In this document: one piece after another, positions 25,940-34,227 of the stretch
Layout of the letters: the number at the start of each line of letters is the position of its first letter
How positions within the stretch are numbered: position 1 is the first letter of the stretch
Assembly (NCBI RefSeq): GCF_001625595.1
Contig: NZ_AUXT01000134.1
Coordinates: 1 to 49,504, forward strand
Length of the DNA: 49,504 nt
Direction of reading: 5' to 3'
Source of the DNA: Pseudoalteromonas luteoviolacea NCIMB 1942
GTDB taxonomy: Bacteria; Pseudomonadota; Gammaproteobacteria; Enterobacterales; Alteromonadaceae
Translations under genes and position numbers: made by a program
Notes under the pieces: model-generated
Databases searched by the model: none
Seen by the model: only the letters and a program-made list of their open reading frames with translations
Told to the model about the DNA's origin: nothing

Positions 25940-27129
25940 AGCATGATACCGTTACTTTTTTGCCAATCAGCAAATAACTTTTCATAAGCACTTATTGCTT
26001 TTTCCCTAGTCAAAGACAGCGAAGCTCTATAGTACACGGTCTCACTATCAGGAGCATGAAACTTAAAAGTCGGCTGTTTAGTATAAACGATGGCCCACAA
26101 TCCATTAGGCATACGAATAGGCCTTGAAACTTGACCAAGTTGACTACTAAAGGCGAATTGTGCAAGCCAAGTTAGCGTATGCTGCCTTGTTATTTTGACA
26201 AGCTCTTGTGTCTTATCAGGCATAGCAAATTGATTAGTTAGACGATGTCGCTTCATTGCTGAGGAAATTGATGTACGCTTTACCTCTTCAAACACTGTGT
26301 GTGCATGCTTTTGATCTGAAAAAATGACAGCCGTAGCAAATAAGTTATCAAGGTACTTAAAATCCTTTTTGTTATGTTTGTAAAACTGATTTACTTCTTC
26401 GGTAGAGAGTGACGCTTTAATTGCTTCAACATAGTCGCTGCGCTCTCCATGCATTTCATCTTTTATGCCTAAATAGGTCTGCATAGGCGGTCGCAGCAGT
26501 TCACCAAGTGCTAATAGTTTGAGTCTTTCTAGAGTTAGACTATGTTTGGCAAGCGTTTTATTTGCGCGAGTTTTTAGATTGTGAAACTGAACATGCTCAT
26601 TAACGGCAGTTTGCAGCTGTGCGATATCACCACTGTGCAGTGCAAAGCGTCCCTGCATCGACTGATCGTTGATTACGTCTCCGAGTGTTAGTCGAGGTGA
26701 TTTTACCAGCTCTACGTCGTACCAACTCTGTAATTGCTTTTCGCTGTATTTACCGGAATCTGGGTATCTAGCCAAGATAGAAATTAGCCGATCTGAGGTC
26801 CAGTTTAAAGAAGCCGCTTTGTTCAGTTGCTCAACGAGTTTTGGATTTTGATGTATCAACATGGCCTGCAAATACCGTCTCACATGGTAGTCATTGCTAA
26901 ATCCGACATCAGAATGTCTTGCTATTAAAGGTAAAGAGCGTATATCTGCTTGCGCAATCAGGAACTGGTTTTCTAAAAGTCGTTTATAGAGCGCCTGCTT
27001 TGAGATATCCCTATCCTGCGCTTGATAAAGGGAATGCATCAAGTCTAATTCAGTTTTCGTTATGTGGGTCAAGGCAGCGAAACAAGGCAGGCTAAAAAAG
27101 CCTGCCATAAGGTAGAGAAAACTGCGCAT
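25936..27129 (-). CDS. Parvulin-like (PpiC/SurA type) periplasmic foldase
   Basis: 397 residues with a signal peptide (1-18, CFA/AL). The N-terminal 220 residues are helical, as in SurA/PpiD chaperone parts. From about residue 245 the pattern EEVNQFYKHNKKDFKYLDN and later WLAQFAFSSQLGQVSRPIRMPNGLWAIVYTKQ follow the parvulin peptidyl-prolyl isomerase layout (the G-x-V-S/R-P and G-L/H-W/H-A-I-V strands), though several usual active-site residues are not evident. The start overlaps the phospholipase stop by one base (TAATG) with no clear Shine-Dalgarno. Placement directly after an exported enzyme suggests a dedicated folding factor. Confidence 0.65.
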   Translation of the reverse strand: MRSFLYLMAGFFSLPCFAALTHITKTELDLMHSLYQAQDRDISKQALYKRLLENQFLIAQADIRSLPLIARHSDVGFSNDYHVRRYLQAMLIHQNPKLVEQLNKAASLNWTSDRLISILARYPDSGKYSEKQLQSWYDVELVKSPRLTLGDVINDQSMQGRFALHSGDIAQLQTAVNEHVQFHNLKTRANKTLAKHSLTLERLKLLALGELLRPPMQTYLGIKDEMHGERSDYVEAIKASLSTEEVNQFYKHNKKDFKYLDNLFATAVIFSDQKHAHTVFEEVKRTSISSAMKRHRLTNQFAMPDKTQELVKITRQHTLTWLAQFAFSSQLGQVSRPIRMPNGLWAIVYTKQPTFKFHAPDSETVYYRASLSLTREKAISAYEKLFADWQKSNGIML

Positions 27130-28139
27130 TAGCGAGCTACCATAGCGTGATTAAGTAAATTCACCACCATCGCAATAGCATTTGGAATAACCAACTTAGC
27201 GGTATTTAATCTGTCATGATGGTCTTTTGAATTAAGTACGATCCCACCTTGTGCATATGAAAATGCTCCACCTTGAGTCAGCAAAGGGCGAATATCAGAC
27301 TCTCTGGCATTGATAGGAGAAAAGTTTTGCATAGCTTGAGCTACTAAGTGCATATCATTAAGGTTTTCTCTATCATAGTAATCTTTTACCCATGATTCCC
27401 AATCAGCATGATTGAGGTCTGAGGTCGTCCAAGTATGGTGAGGTTGCAGTAAGTCTGTGGTATGAAATACAAATCCTAGTACCTGTGGGTTACCCGTTTG
27501 CAAGTAGCTTTGGTACCAGTATTGCCCTAAGTTATCAATTGGCTGGAATGGCATTTCTTCAAAATCGTCATACATGTTGTAGTTTGAGTGGCTATCAATA
27601 CGATAGTTTTTCTCTGTAACGCCGTAGGTATTATATTCACTGTCATCGGCATTAAACCAACCGGTCTCTCCACCAGGGCCGTCATCTAGGTAGTCTCCCT
27701 TAAGCCAAGTAGCAGCCATATTGTCAATTGTTCCCCATACGGTAAGTTTGTCGTAGTTGTAGCCGCCAAAGTCGTTACCATGTTGGTCTGCACCTTGGGT
27801 ATGGTTTTGGAAGTGCCAGTAGCTTGTATATTTTACGATACTTTTTGCTACGCCCCAGACCGGAGCTTGTACACAATCCCCAGTGATTGCACCGCAGAAA
27901 AAAGTGTCTTCAAAGTCGTCAACATCGAAGGCGGCCTGGCCCATTAACTCGCCTAGCTGTGTCACTGTCATTCCTTTTGACTGTGCAAAACTTTGTAACT
28001 TATTAAACTCTGTTGTATTTGGGTTTTGTGCCATATAATTAACAGCGTCAATAACGATGCGTTTATGCGTTTCTTGACTAAATGCATGCGCATTCCCAGT
28101 GCTTACCATAAGCGCAGAAAGAAAAAGGAGTTTTTTCAT
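27129..28139 (-). CDS. Exported zinc-dependent phospholipase C / S1-P1 nuclease-family protein
   Basis: 336 residues with signal peptide cleaved after AHA, leaving F20 as the new N-terminus followed by SQETHKRIVIDAV, which resembles the start of zinc phospholipase C and P1 nuclease, where the N-terminal residue and a nearby His bind zinc. Further ligands are suggested by WHFQNHT, HGNDF and FHTTDLLQPHHTW, the last fitting the H-x3-D motif followed by a His before a helix. The substrate, phospholipid or nucleic acid, cannot be decided. ATG at 28139 has GAGGA five bases upstream. It heads a three-gene unit with a parvulin-like protein and an anchored helical protein. Confidence 0.8.
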   Translation of the reverse strand: MKKLLFLSALMVSTGNAHAFSQETHKRIVIDAVNYMAQNPNTTEFNKLQSFAQSKGMTVTQLGELMGQAAFDVDDFEDTFFCGAITGDCVQAPVWGVAKSIVKYTSYWHFQNHTQGADQHGNDFGGYNYDKLTVWGTIDNMAATWLKGDYLDDGPGGETGWFNADDSEYNTYGVTEKNYRIDSHSNYNMYDDFEEMPFQPIDNLGQYWYQSYLQTGNPQVLGFVFHTTDLLQPHHTWTTSDLNHADWESWVKDYYDRENLNDMHLVAQAMQNFSPINARESDIRPLLTQGGAFSYAQGGIVLNSKDHHDRLNTAKLVIPNAIAMVVNLLNHAMVAR

Positions 28140-28323
28140 CGTTTCCTCGATTTGAATGTTTACTCGATTGTGAGAAGACGCATTTAAAAATTTATTTGTG
28201 ACAAAGTGATTTAAAAAGTGTTAATTTTTGAATTGAAAATGTTTTCTTGTTGGATGAGAAGTGCTCAGGTATGATCTGGGACTTAATATAGGCACAAGAG
28301 CTGCGTAAAAAAGATAATAAACA

Positions 28324-29142
28324 ATGAAAATAATAGTATATGTAATCTTTGCTGCGTGTTTAGCCATCACGGGGAGGGTTCATGCTGAACCCTGGTATGA
28401 TGAAGACGAATTTGAGTGGCAATTGAGCTTGGGGGCGTTTTATGTAAATACTAAACTGCCCAAGCTGATAGGTGCTAAGCATGAGTTTTCTTCTCTTGCT
28501 CCATTAATAGATGCAAAACTTCAGTATAAGAACTTTTACCTCAATACACACTCCGGGGATTTTTTTGGTGGGTCCGATTTGGGCTATCAATTGGTTCAAC
28601 GAGAAGATTGGGGGCTCGATGTCATTTTTGGTAACTATCAGATCCCATTTTCGGAAAATGGTTACTATTCCAATGATGATAAAGTAAAGGAATTAGAGGG
28701 CATTAAAAAGCGTAAGGTCGACCAGTCTATCGGTTTCGCATATTACCAAAACGTTGGTGAGTATTTAGCTGTTGTTGAGCTTGTTTACGATGTTTTTGGG
28801 GAGTCCAATGGTTGGGTTTTTCATATGGAAGCGACGCGCAACTTTGAATTAAGAAACTGGGACCTATGGCTTAACTTTGGTGCTAATTATTATTCTCAAA
28901 ACTTTAATGACTACTTTTATGGTGTTGACCAGTCAGAAGTGAACGACTATTTGTATGGCTTCACCGCAGGAGACGGTGCAACAGCATTTGTGCAAACTCA
29001 ATTAAACTATCCAATTGCACAAGATTGGGTATACAGTGCAGGCGTGTCTGTATTGGTCGGATCAGGTGGAGTTAAAAGTAGCCCATTGATTGAGTCTAAC
29101 TATGCACGTGTCATCTTTACTGGAGTGAAATATGTATTTTAG
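28324..29142 (+). CDS. MipA/OmpV-family outer membrane protein
   Basis: 272 residues with signal peptide (1-21, VHA/EP). MipA/OmpV features are present: WQLSLGAFYVNTKLP at the mature start, a strand-rich body, NDYFYGVDQSEV, and the family-typical ending with SSPLIESNYARVIFTGVKYVF finishing in Phe. The family forms outer-membrane barrels; MipA links murein hydrolases to synthases in E. coli, while OmpV relatives are porin-like. It overlaps the following DUF3019 gene by 11 bases, and this pair is commonly seen together in Alteromonadales and Vibrio relatives. The two-component genes that often accompany the pair are absent. Confidence 0.85.
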   Translation: MKIIVYVIFAACLAITGRVHAEPWYDEDEFEWQLSLGAFYVNTKLPKLIGAKHEFSSLAPLIDAKLQYKNFYLNTHSGDFFGGSDLGYQLVQREDWGLDVIFGNYQIPFSENGYYSNDDKVKELEGIKKRKVDQSIGFAYYQNVGEYLAVVELVYDVFGESNGWVFHMEATRNFELRNWDLWLNFGANYYSQNFNDYFYGVDQSEVNDYLYGFTAGDGATAFVQTQLNYPIAQDWVYSAGVSVLVGSGGVKSSPLIESNYARVIFTGVKYVF

Positions 29143-29524
29143 ACTCACTCAGGTAATTTTAATGTTCTTCGTGTTGATATCATTTAGCTTATCAGCAAAA
29201 GAACAGCGTAAAGGAATACTAAACGCGACACCCAGTAAATGTGTTGCTCTTAACCAAGGACGTACCTGTTATGCTGATGTGATTTTTGAAATCTCAGCAC
29301 CGCAAGCAGGTGATTATTGCCTTAGAGAGAGTGAGTCGAAGCGAATTATCCAGTGTTGGGCAAACACAGCAAACTTTGAATATACATTGAATTTTGGTTC
29401 CGCAAAAAGCGTTAGTTATGAGCTTATTTCAAAAGCTCAGAGTGACACACTGGCGGTAACTACGATAGAAGTAAACTGGGTGCACAAAGTACGTGCTAAA
29501 AAGCGTCGCTGGAGGCTGTTCTAA
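29132..29524 (+). CDS. DUF3019 family exported protein
   Basis: 130 residues with an N-terminal signal peptide (SLSA/KE). It matches the DUF3019 pattern from memory: TPSKCVALNQGRTCYADVIF, GDYCLRES, IIQCWANT and the ending VNWVHKVRAKKRRWRLF. Four conserved cysteines suggest two disulfides in a small periplasmic beta-sandwich. It is translationally coupled to the MipA/OmpV gene and probably works in the same envelope function. Molecular role unknown. Confidence 0.85.
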   Translation: MYFRLTQVILMFFVLISFSLSAKEQRKGILNATPSKCVALNQGRTCYADVIFEISAPQAGDYCLRESESKRIIQCWANTANFEYTLNFGSAKSVSYELISKAQSDTLAVTTIEVNWVHKVRAKKRRWRLF

Positions 29525-29543
29525 CCCATGCTTGTTGGTCACG

Positions 29544-29582
29544 AATGCTCAGCACCAATTGGCAGCCTGAGCATTTTGATTT
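29544..29582 (+). terminator. Terminator after the MipA-DUF3019 pair
   Basis: AATGCTCAG and CTGAGCATT form a nine-pair stem (29544-29552 with 29567-29575) with a 14-base loop, followed by TTGATTT. It lies between two convergent genes. Confidence 0.6.
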
Positions 29583-29587
29583 GGCAA

Positions 29588-30094
29588 TTAATTACATTGC
29601 TCAATTAAGCCGCGTAAATGTGTACCGATGTCTTCTGTTTTTGTTTGACCTTGTTCTAGTAAAGTGCCAAATTGATTTTGTAATTCAGCAAGGTCGTAAG
29701 CTTCTAGTAGTGTCTTCAAATAAGTAACCGTCTCTGCACCCGCTTTTAGTAACTCAGGTATAGTTTCTAAACTAATCTCTTGGTCGCCTAAACTCGCAAT
29801 TGAGTTGGCTAAATCGGCAACACTGGCACTGTCTTGTAACGCACCTTCAACCTCAACCAGAGCACCCATTGGGTCACCATCTAGTTTCCCCACGACACAG
29901 CCAGCTAACGAACCTGCTTGAGCGCTTTGACTCATCGCTTCTAAGCCTTGTTCACGAATTTGCTTGACCACAGCTTGTAACTCTTGGTTTTCTGACAGGT
30001 ACTGTGCTTCAATTTGGGCTTTGGAGTCTTCAAATACATCACATCCAGTCGCGAATACTGCGCTCAGACCCATTAAAATAACGATACGTTTCAT
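29588..30094 (-). CDS. Small lipoprotein of unknown function
   Basis: 168 residues with a lipoprotein signal and lipobox ATGC (Cys18). The mature part is acidic and almost wholly alpha-helical, with two further cysteines (SLAGCVVG and the ending EQCN) that could form one disulfide. No family is recognised. It is a single gene. The residue after the lipid cysteine is Asp, the classical signal for retention in the inner membrane by avoiding Lol sorting in E. coli; whether this rule holds here is not certain. Confidence 0.75.
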   Translation of the reverse strand: MKRIVILMGLSAVFATGCDVFEDSKAQIEAQYLSENQELQAVVKQIREQGLEAMSQSAQAGSLAGCVVGKLDGDPMGALVEVEGALQDSASVADLANSIASLGDQEISLETIPELLKAGAETVTYLKTLLEAYDLAELQNQFGTLLEQGQTKTEDIGTHLRGLIEQCN

Positions 30095-30159
30095 AAACTC
30101 ACCTTAAATAACCTAATTTAGGGCCAGTGTAATGCTTCCCTTTTGGAATGTCACCTTGA

Positions 30160-30633
30160 TTAGGAATGGTGTAATTGCCTTTTCAGTCTAAAGTGCTCAA
30201 GGTAAACGACACTAGTAATGCCAAATAGCTCCGATTTCATCACATTAGCGACAATGTGTAAGGCGCGTTTCCAAGCATTTCGCACGGCTAACGTATATTG
30301 CTTGCCCAAATGCACTTTAAGTGTGTCTAAAAAGCAGTTGCATAGTATTTTTATATCACATACAGAGGGCCTAAGCGCCTTGATTGACCCTATATTCTCA
30401 ACAATATATCGGCATAATTCCTTTTGGTTTGCAATTCGCAGTAAGCTTTGTTGAATAAAAGCCCTTAATTGATATTCGATAGCTAGAATTTGGTGTTCGG
30501 CAGAGGGGATATGCATTGACATTGGGTGCATGTTCAAACGGTGATTGAAACTGACACAAAAGCAGTGGAAATTAGGCTTTATGGTAGAAAAAGTCTGGTT
30601 AAGTAATTGATATTGATAAGGTGAAATACTCAT
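30160..30633 (-). CDS. Globin-fold-like protein lacking an evident proximal histidine
   Basis: 157 residues. The C-terminal half (about residues 78-135) follows the single-domain bacterial globin pattern: F-L-D-T-L then HLGKQYT-x5-NAW-x2-ALHIVANVM, which aligns with the G and H helices of Vitreoscilla haemoglobin. In that alignment the place of the proximal haem histidine is I84 or K85 in ENIGSIKALRPS, and no histidine lies between residues 48 and 107. The N-terminal half is weakly globin-like but rich in His and Met. It may therefore be a haem-free sensor-type globin. ATG at 30633 has GGAG five bases upstream. Assigned by eye; moderate certainty for the fold. Confidence 0.6.
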   Translation of the reverse strand: MSISPYQYQLLNQTFSTIKPNFHCFCVSFNHRLNMHPMSMHIPSAEHQILAIEYQLRAFIQQSLLRIANQKELCRYIVENIGSIKALRPSVCDIKILCNCFLDTLKVHLGKQYTLAVRNAWKRALHIVANVMKSELFGITSVVYLEHFRLKRQLHHS

Positions 30634-30825
30634 AATCGCTCCAATACGATTAGAGCGGATCCGTGCTCAAGTTTAGATCAAATTTGTTTCGTCATAATTA
30701 AAATAATAGGTACAACTAACAAAACGTAAAAAACTTGGGAAATTGTTCTCGTAGGGGCTGTATTCTTCAGTTTTAAAATAGGCCCTAATTTTGAGTATAG
30801 GCTGGAACTTTTTGCTATTGCAAAC

Positions 30826-30869
30826 AAAACAACAAAGAAATGTAGAAGTGTATAGAATACACTTCTACA
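30826..30869 (-). terminator. Rho-independent terminator of the carbonic anhydrase gene
   Basis: A 12-pair perfect stem TGTAGAAGTGTA / TACACTTCTACA with a five-base loop lies 13 bases after the stop and is followed on the minus strand by the T-rich stretch TTTCTTTGTTGTTTTG. Confidence 0.75.
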
Positions 30870-30881
30870 CAAAGCGGTAAA

Positions 30882-31667
30882 TTAGTTCATTGGAGATAGC
30901 AGCTTAGGATCTGTCACAAGCTGTCTTACCCCATGCGCATGATCTTCTTCAAACGCGTTGCCTTCACACCACTTTGCCAAACTGTTGATATCAACCTTTG
31001 CACAAGCCGGGCGAACGCTCCATGTCACTTGTAATGGCGAGCACTGCTTGTCGTTGTAGCTTGGGCCCGTAGTGGAGCCTAAGAATTCAACTGGTTTACC
31101 GGTATTGTCAGGTATATGTTTCGGTTGATGGTAGCCATTGGTAATGTTGCCATCGTACGATAAGTCATTAAAGTCCAGTGCATCTTCATCGTTGACGACA
31201 AGAAACACTTGAGTTTCTACGCGCAAATCTGGGTTAGCGCATTGGTCATTTAAGCATGAACCAAGTCCCTTGCCTGGTTTTACATCACAAGAGCTGTGCA
31301 CCCAATGAACTTCAATGGTGTCACCAGGCTTCACGTTCTTACACACTTTGCCCTTTGGTGCGCGCAACTCTGCTGGGGTTAAGTCTGCGGTTGCATTACA
31401 CTGATAGCCACCATACTTCCCATCACCGGCAAATACCGAAAAGTCTTTGGCTTTATGCTCAGCATTTTTGTGGAAGTGGATATTGCAAAGGTTCATTTGC
31501 TCAGAGGGTGGCGCTATGCTGAAAATACGTTTATTTTCGCCATGTAGGTTATCAATATCACGTGGGGTTTGAGGGCCTGCACTTGCGCAAGAATTAGCGG
31601 CAACGGTGCTGCTAATTAAGAGTGATGATAACGCTGCTAAGGTAAGCTGAGCTGTTCTGTTTTTCAT
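30882..31667 (-). CDS. Secreted delta-class carbonic anhydrase
   Basis: 261 residues with a signal peptide (about 1-24, VAA/NS). Histidines arranged as in delta-class enzymes appear in NLCNIHFHKNAEHK (H64, H66, H71) and IEVHWVHSSC (H121, H124), where the H-x-H and H-x2-H strands hold zinc. Paired cysteines throughout suit a periplasmic enzyme. It hydrates CO2 to bicarbonate; in the periplasm it may aid CO2/bicarbonate balance or local pH. ATG at 31667 has AGGAGAAG close upstream. A strong terminator follows. The delta class was first described in diatoms and also occurs in marine bacteria; assignment here is from recalled family motifs. Confidence 0.85.
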   Translation of the reverse strand: MKNRTAQLTLAALSSLLISSTVAANSCASAGPQTPRDIDNLHGENKRIFSIAPPSEQMNLCNIHFHKNAEHKAKDFSVFAGDGKYGGYQCNATADLTPAELRAPKGKVCKNVKPGDTIEVHWVHSSCDVKPGKGLGSCLNDQCANPDLRVETQVFLVVNDEDALDFNDLSYDGNITNGYHQPKHIPDNTGKPVEFLGSTTGPSYNDKQCSPLQVTWSVRPACAKVDINSLAKWCEGNAFEEDHAHGVRQLVTDPKLLSPMN

Positions 31668-31806
31668 ATAAACTTCTCCTGATTGTAATAAAAGTGAAGT
31701 ATATATGGATTATCTATAGGTACAAAGGCTCAATGTTAATGATTGTTAAAGCCTTTTTGCCTGGTAGGTGAAGTTGTTCATGGTTTTGAATTTATCTAGT
31801 TTGTGG

Positions 31807-31835
31807 TTGCGTATTAATGGAACAATCTCTATAAT
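31807..31835 (+). promoter_or_regulatory. Sigma-70 promoter of the initiator tRNA-rimP operon
   Basis: TTGCGT (31807-31812), a 17-base spacer and a perfect TATAAT (31830-31835) lie 35 bases upstream of the tRNA 5' end. Position and spacing fit a strong stable-RNA promoter. Confidence 0.75.
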
Positions 31836-31870
31836 ACTCGCCAATTGAGCAGTGTAGCACTGCATATGGA

Positions 31871-31937
<67 letters not shown>

Positions 31938-31947
<10 letters not shown>

Positions 31948-32047
31948 ATGTAAGAAATCGCTGAATTTCTAAAGGTCGCGCATTCTTCGTAATGCGCGTT
32001 TTGCGTTTAAGCGCAAGCTTAATTTAGGCTGATACAGCCCGCAACCA
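31938..32047 (+). repeat. Direct repeat of the tRNA-fMet 3' end
   Basis: The ten bases CCCGCAACCA at the tRNA 3' end (31938-31947) recur exactly at 32038-32047, 100 bases downstream, preceded by similar bases. This may be the remnant of a second tRNA copy or of an integration event; no integrase is nearby. Confidence 0.5.
31977..32008 (+). terminator. Terminator or attenuator directly after tRNA-fMet
   Basis: CGCGCATT and AATGCGCG form a perfect eight-pair stem with loop CTTCGT, followed by TTTTGCGTTT. It would end most tRNA transcripts before rimP. Confidence 0.6.
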
Positions 32048-32084
32048 AGCTCGGCCTTTGGCCACACAGTTTGTTTTTGGTGTG

Positions 32085-32107
32085 ACGCCCCGCTTGGTTC
32101 GGGGCGT
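32085..32107 (+). terminator. GC-rich hairpin in the rimP leader
   Basis: ACGCCCCG and CGGGGCGT form an eight-pair stem with a seven-base loop. The following TGTTGTGT is a poor T tract, so this may be a processing site or partial terminator in the leader. Confidence 0.45.
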
Positions 32108-32167
32108 TGTTGTGTCTGGTGCTAGATAATAGCAATTTGGGCCCAAGAGCGAACAGCTGAATTTATG

Positions 32168-32187
32168 GGGCTATAAGCCCTTTTTTT
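32168..32187 (+). terminator. Attenuator immediately upstream of rimP
   Basis: GGGCT-ATA-AGCCC followed by seven T ends 19 bases before the rimP start and just before its Shine-Dalgarno. Read-through, possibly helped by NusA-dependent antitermination, would be needed to express the operon; this fits the known NusA feedback on this operon in E. coli. Confidence 0.6.
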
Positions 32188-32206
32188 GTTTGTATGGAGG
32201 TAATTT

Positions 32207-32662
32207 GTGTCAAAACTCGAGCAAGATTTAACTGCGATGCTAGAGCCGGCTGTTGAAGCCTGTGGCTATGAGCTACGTGGTCTAGAGTTTGTACAAGCTG
32301 GACGTCATTCTACACTTAGAGTTTATATTGAACACGAAAATGGCATTAATGTTGATGATTGCGCGGAAGTCAGCCGTCAGGTGAGTGCTATTTTGGATGT
32401 AGAAGATCCCATTACAAATGAATACAACTTAGAAGTGTCTTCACCAGGTGTTGATAGACCATTATTCAAACAAGCTCATTATGAGGAAGCGCAAGGTGAA
32501 GAGGTACGTTTGCGTACGAAGCTTCCACAAGATGGTCGCCGTAATTTTAAAGGTGATCTAGTAGCAGTTAATGGCGATATGATTACGCTAACGGTTGATG
32601 GGCAAGAGCATCTTATTATGCTTGGCAATATCGAACGAGCTAATATCATCGCCAAATTTTAA
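32207..32662 (+). CDS. rimP: Ribosome maturation factor RimP
   Basis: 151 residues starting with GTG at 32207, which has a perfect GGAGG six bases upstream. The sequence follows E. coli RimP closely, including INVDDCAEVSRQVSAILDVEDPI and YNLEVSSPGVDRPLF, in the N-terminal alpha/beta domain, followed by the C-terminal Sm-like beta barrel. RimP binds the free 30S subunit and supports its late assembly. It is the first protein gene of the operon and lies 39 bases before nusA. Confidence 0.97.
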   Translation: MSKLEQDLTAMLEPAVEACGYELRGLEFVQAGRHSTLRVYIEHENGINVDDCAEVSRQVSAILDVEDPITNEYNLEVSSPGVDRPLFKQAHYEEAQGEEVRLRTKLPQDGRRNFKGDLVAVNGDMITLTVDGQEHLIMLGNIERANIIAKF

Positions 32663-32701
32663 GATTGAGTGCGAAGGACCAGGGCAAGCGAGGCAAAACC
32701 T

Positions 32702-34201
32702 ATGGCAAAAGAGATCTTGTTGGTTGCAGAAGCTGTATCCAATGAAAAAGCAGTCCCAAGAGAGAAAATTTTTGAAGCGTTAGAGTTCGCACTGGCGACT
32801 GCAACAAAGAAAAAGCATGATGGTGAAATCGAAGTTCGTGTTTCTATTGATAGAAAAACGGGTGAATATGATACTTTCCGTCGTTGGCAGGTTGCTGAAA
32901 CTTTAGAAGATGGTTCACTTGAAAACCCATATTCTGAAATCACGATTGAGGCAGCTCAGGTAGAAGAACCTGATTTACAACTTGGTGATTATGTAGAAGA
33001 GCAAATTGAATCAATTCAGTTTGACCGTATTACAACGCAAATGGCGAAGCAAGTTATCGTGCAAAAGGTACGTGAAGCTGAGCGTGCGCTTGTTGTGGAT
33101 GCGTACAAAGATCAACAAGGTGAATTGGTTACCGGTGTAGTAAAGAAAGCATCGCGCGACACAGTAGTCATCGACCTTGGTAACAATGCTGAAGCGGTTA
33201 TCTACCGTGAAGATATGTTACCACGCGAGAGCTTCAGACCTGGCGACCGTGTTCGTGGTTTACTATACGAAGTTAAACCAGAGGCACGCGGTGCGCAGTT
33301 ATTTGTGACACGTTCTAAGCCTGAGATGCTAATGGAGCTATTCAGAATCGAGGTACCAGAGATTGGTGAAGAGATGATTGAGCTTAAAGGGGCAGCTCGT
33401 GACCCAGGTTCTCGCGCGAAAATTGCGGTTAAATCTAATGACAAGCGTATCGACCCAGTAGGTGCGTGTGTTGGTATGCGTGGTGCACGTGTGCAAGCAG
33501 TTTCTACGGAACTAGGCGGAGAGCGCGTTGATATAGTATTATATGACGACAACCCTGCACAGTTCGTTATCAATGCAATGGCACCTGCAGAGGTTGCATC
33601 AATTGTGATGGATGAAGATTCTCGCACAATGGAAATTGCGGTAGAAGCAGACAATTTAGCACAAGCTATCGGTCGTAACGGTCAAAATGTTCGTCTAGCA
33701 AGCCAATTGACTGGCTGGGAGCTTAACGTGATGACGGTTGAAGACATGGAGCGTAAAAACGCTGAAGAGTCAGACAAGCTTATCAGTTTGTTTACCGATA
33801 ACTTGGATATTGATGACGACTTTGCTCAGTTCCTGATCAATGAAGGTTTCTCTACGCTTGAAGAAGTCGCTTATGTACCAGTTGCTGAATTCTTAGAAAT
33901 TCAAGGTCTGGATGAGGAAACTGTTGAAGAGCTGCGTAAGCGTGCTAAAGATGCATTGACAACTAAAGCGTTACGTGACGAAGAGTCTTTAGAAGGTGCT
34001 GAGCCTGCACAAGACTTGCTAGACCTTGAAGGTCTTGACCGTCACTTAGCGTTTGTGATGGCGAGCAAAGGCGTAATCACCCTAGAAGATTTAGCAGAGC
34101 AAGGTATCGACGAATTAGTTGAGATCACTGAATTATCTGAACAGCAAGCAGGCGATTTTATTATGGCTGCTCGTAACATTTGCTGGTTTAGTGAAGAGTA
34201 G
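32702..34201 (+). CDS. nusA: Transcription termination/antitermination factor NusA
   Basis: 499 residues from ATG at 32702, which aligns with the E. coli start ([17 protein letters not shown]) and has GAGG eight bases upstream; a longer frame begins with GTG at 32669. Domains in order: N-terminal RNA-polymerase-binding domain (about 1-130), S1 domain (about 135-200), two KH domains (about 205-345) with [12 protein letters not shown], and two C-terminal acidic repeats of the gammaproteobacterial type (about 365-490). NusA promotes pausing, hairpin termination and, with other Nus factors, antitermination. Likely regulates its own operon through the upstream hairpins. Confidence 0.97.
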   Translation: MAKEILLVAEAVSNEKAVPREKIFEALEFALATATKKKHDGEIEVRVSIDRKTGEYDTFRRWQVAETLEDGSLENPYSEITIEAAQVEEPDLQLGDYVEEQIESIQFDRITTQMAKQVIVQKVREAERALVVDAYKDQQGELVTGVVKKASRDTVVIDLGNNAEAVIYREDMLPRESFRPGDRVRGLLYEVKPEARGAQLFVTRSKPEMLMELFRIEVPEIGEEMIELKGAARDPGSRAKIAVKSNDKRIDPVGACVGMRGARVQAVSTELGGERVDIVLYDDNPAQFVINAMAPAEVASIVMDEDSRTMEIAVEADNLAQAIGRNGQNVRLASQLTGWELNVMTVEDMERKNAEESDKLISLFTDNLDIDDDFAQFLINEGFSTLEEVAYVPVAEFLEIQGLDEETVEELRKRAKDALTTKALRDEESLEGAEPAQDLLDLEGLDRHLAFVMASKGVITLEDLAEQGIDELVEITELSEQQAGDFIMAARNICWFSEE

Positions 34202-34227
34202 TTTATTAACGGGAGGTAACGCATAAT

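Noticed and set aside
30678..30872. A 64-codon open frame on the minus strand with a hydrophobic product, downstream of the carbonic anhydrase gene
   Set aside because: Its start lies inside the terminator hairpin of the carbonic anhydrase gene, there is no Shine-Dalgarno, and the sequence is low in complexity.
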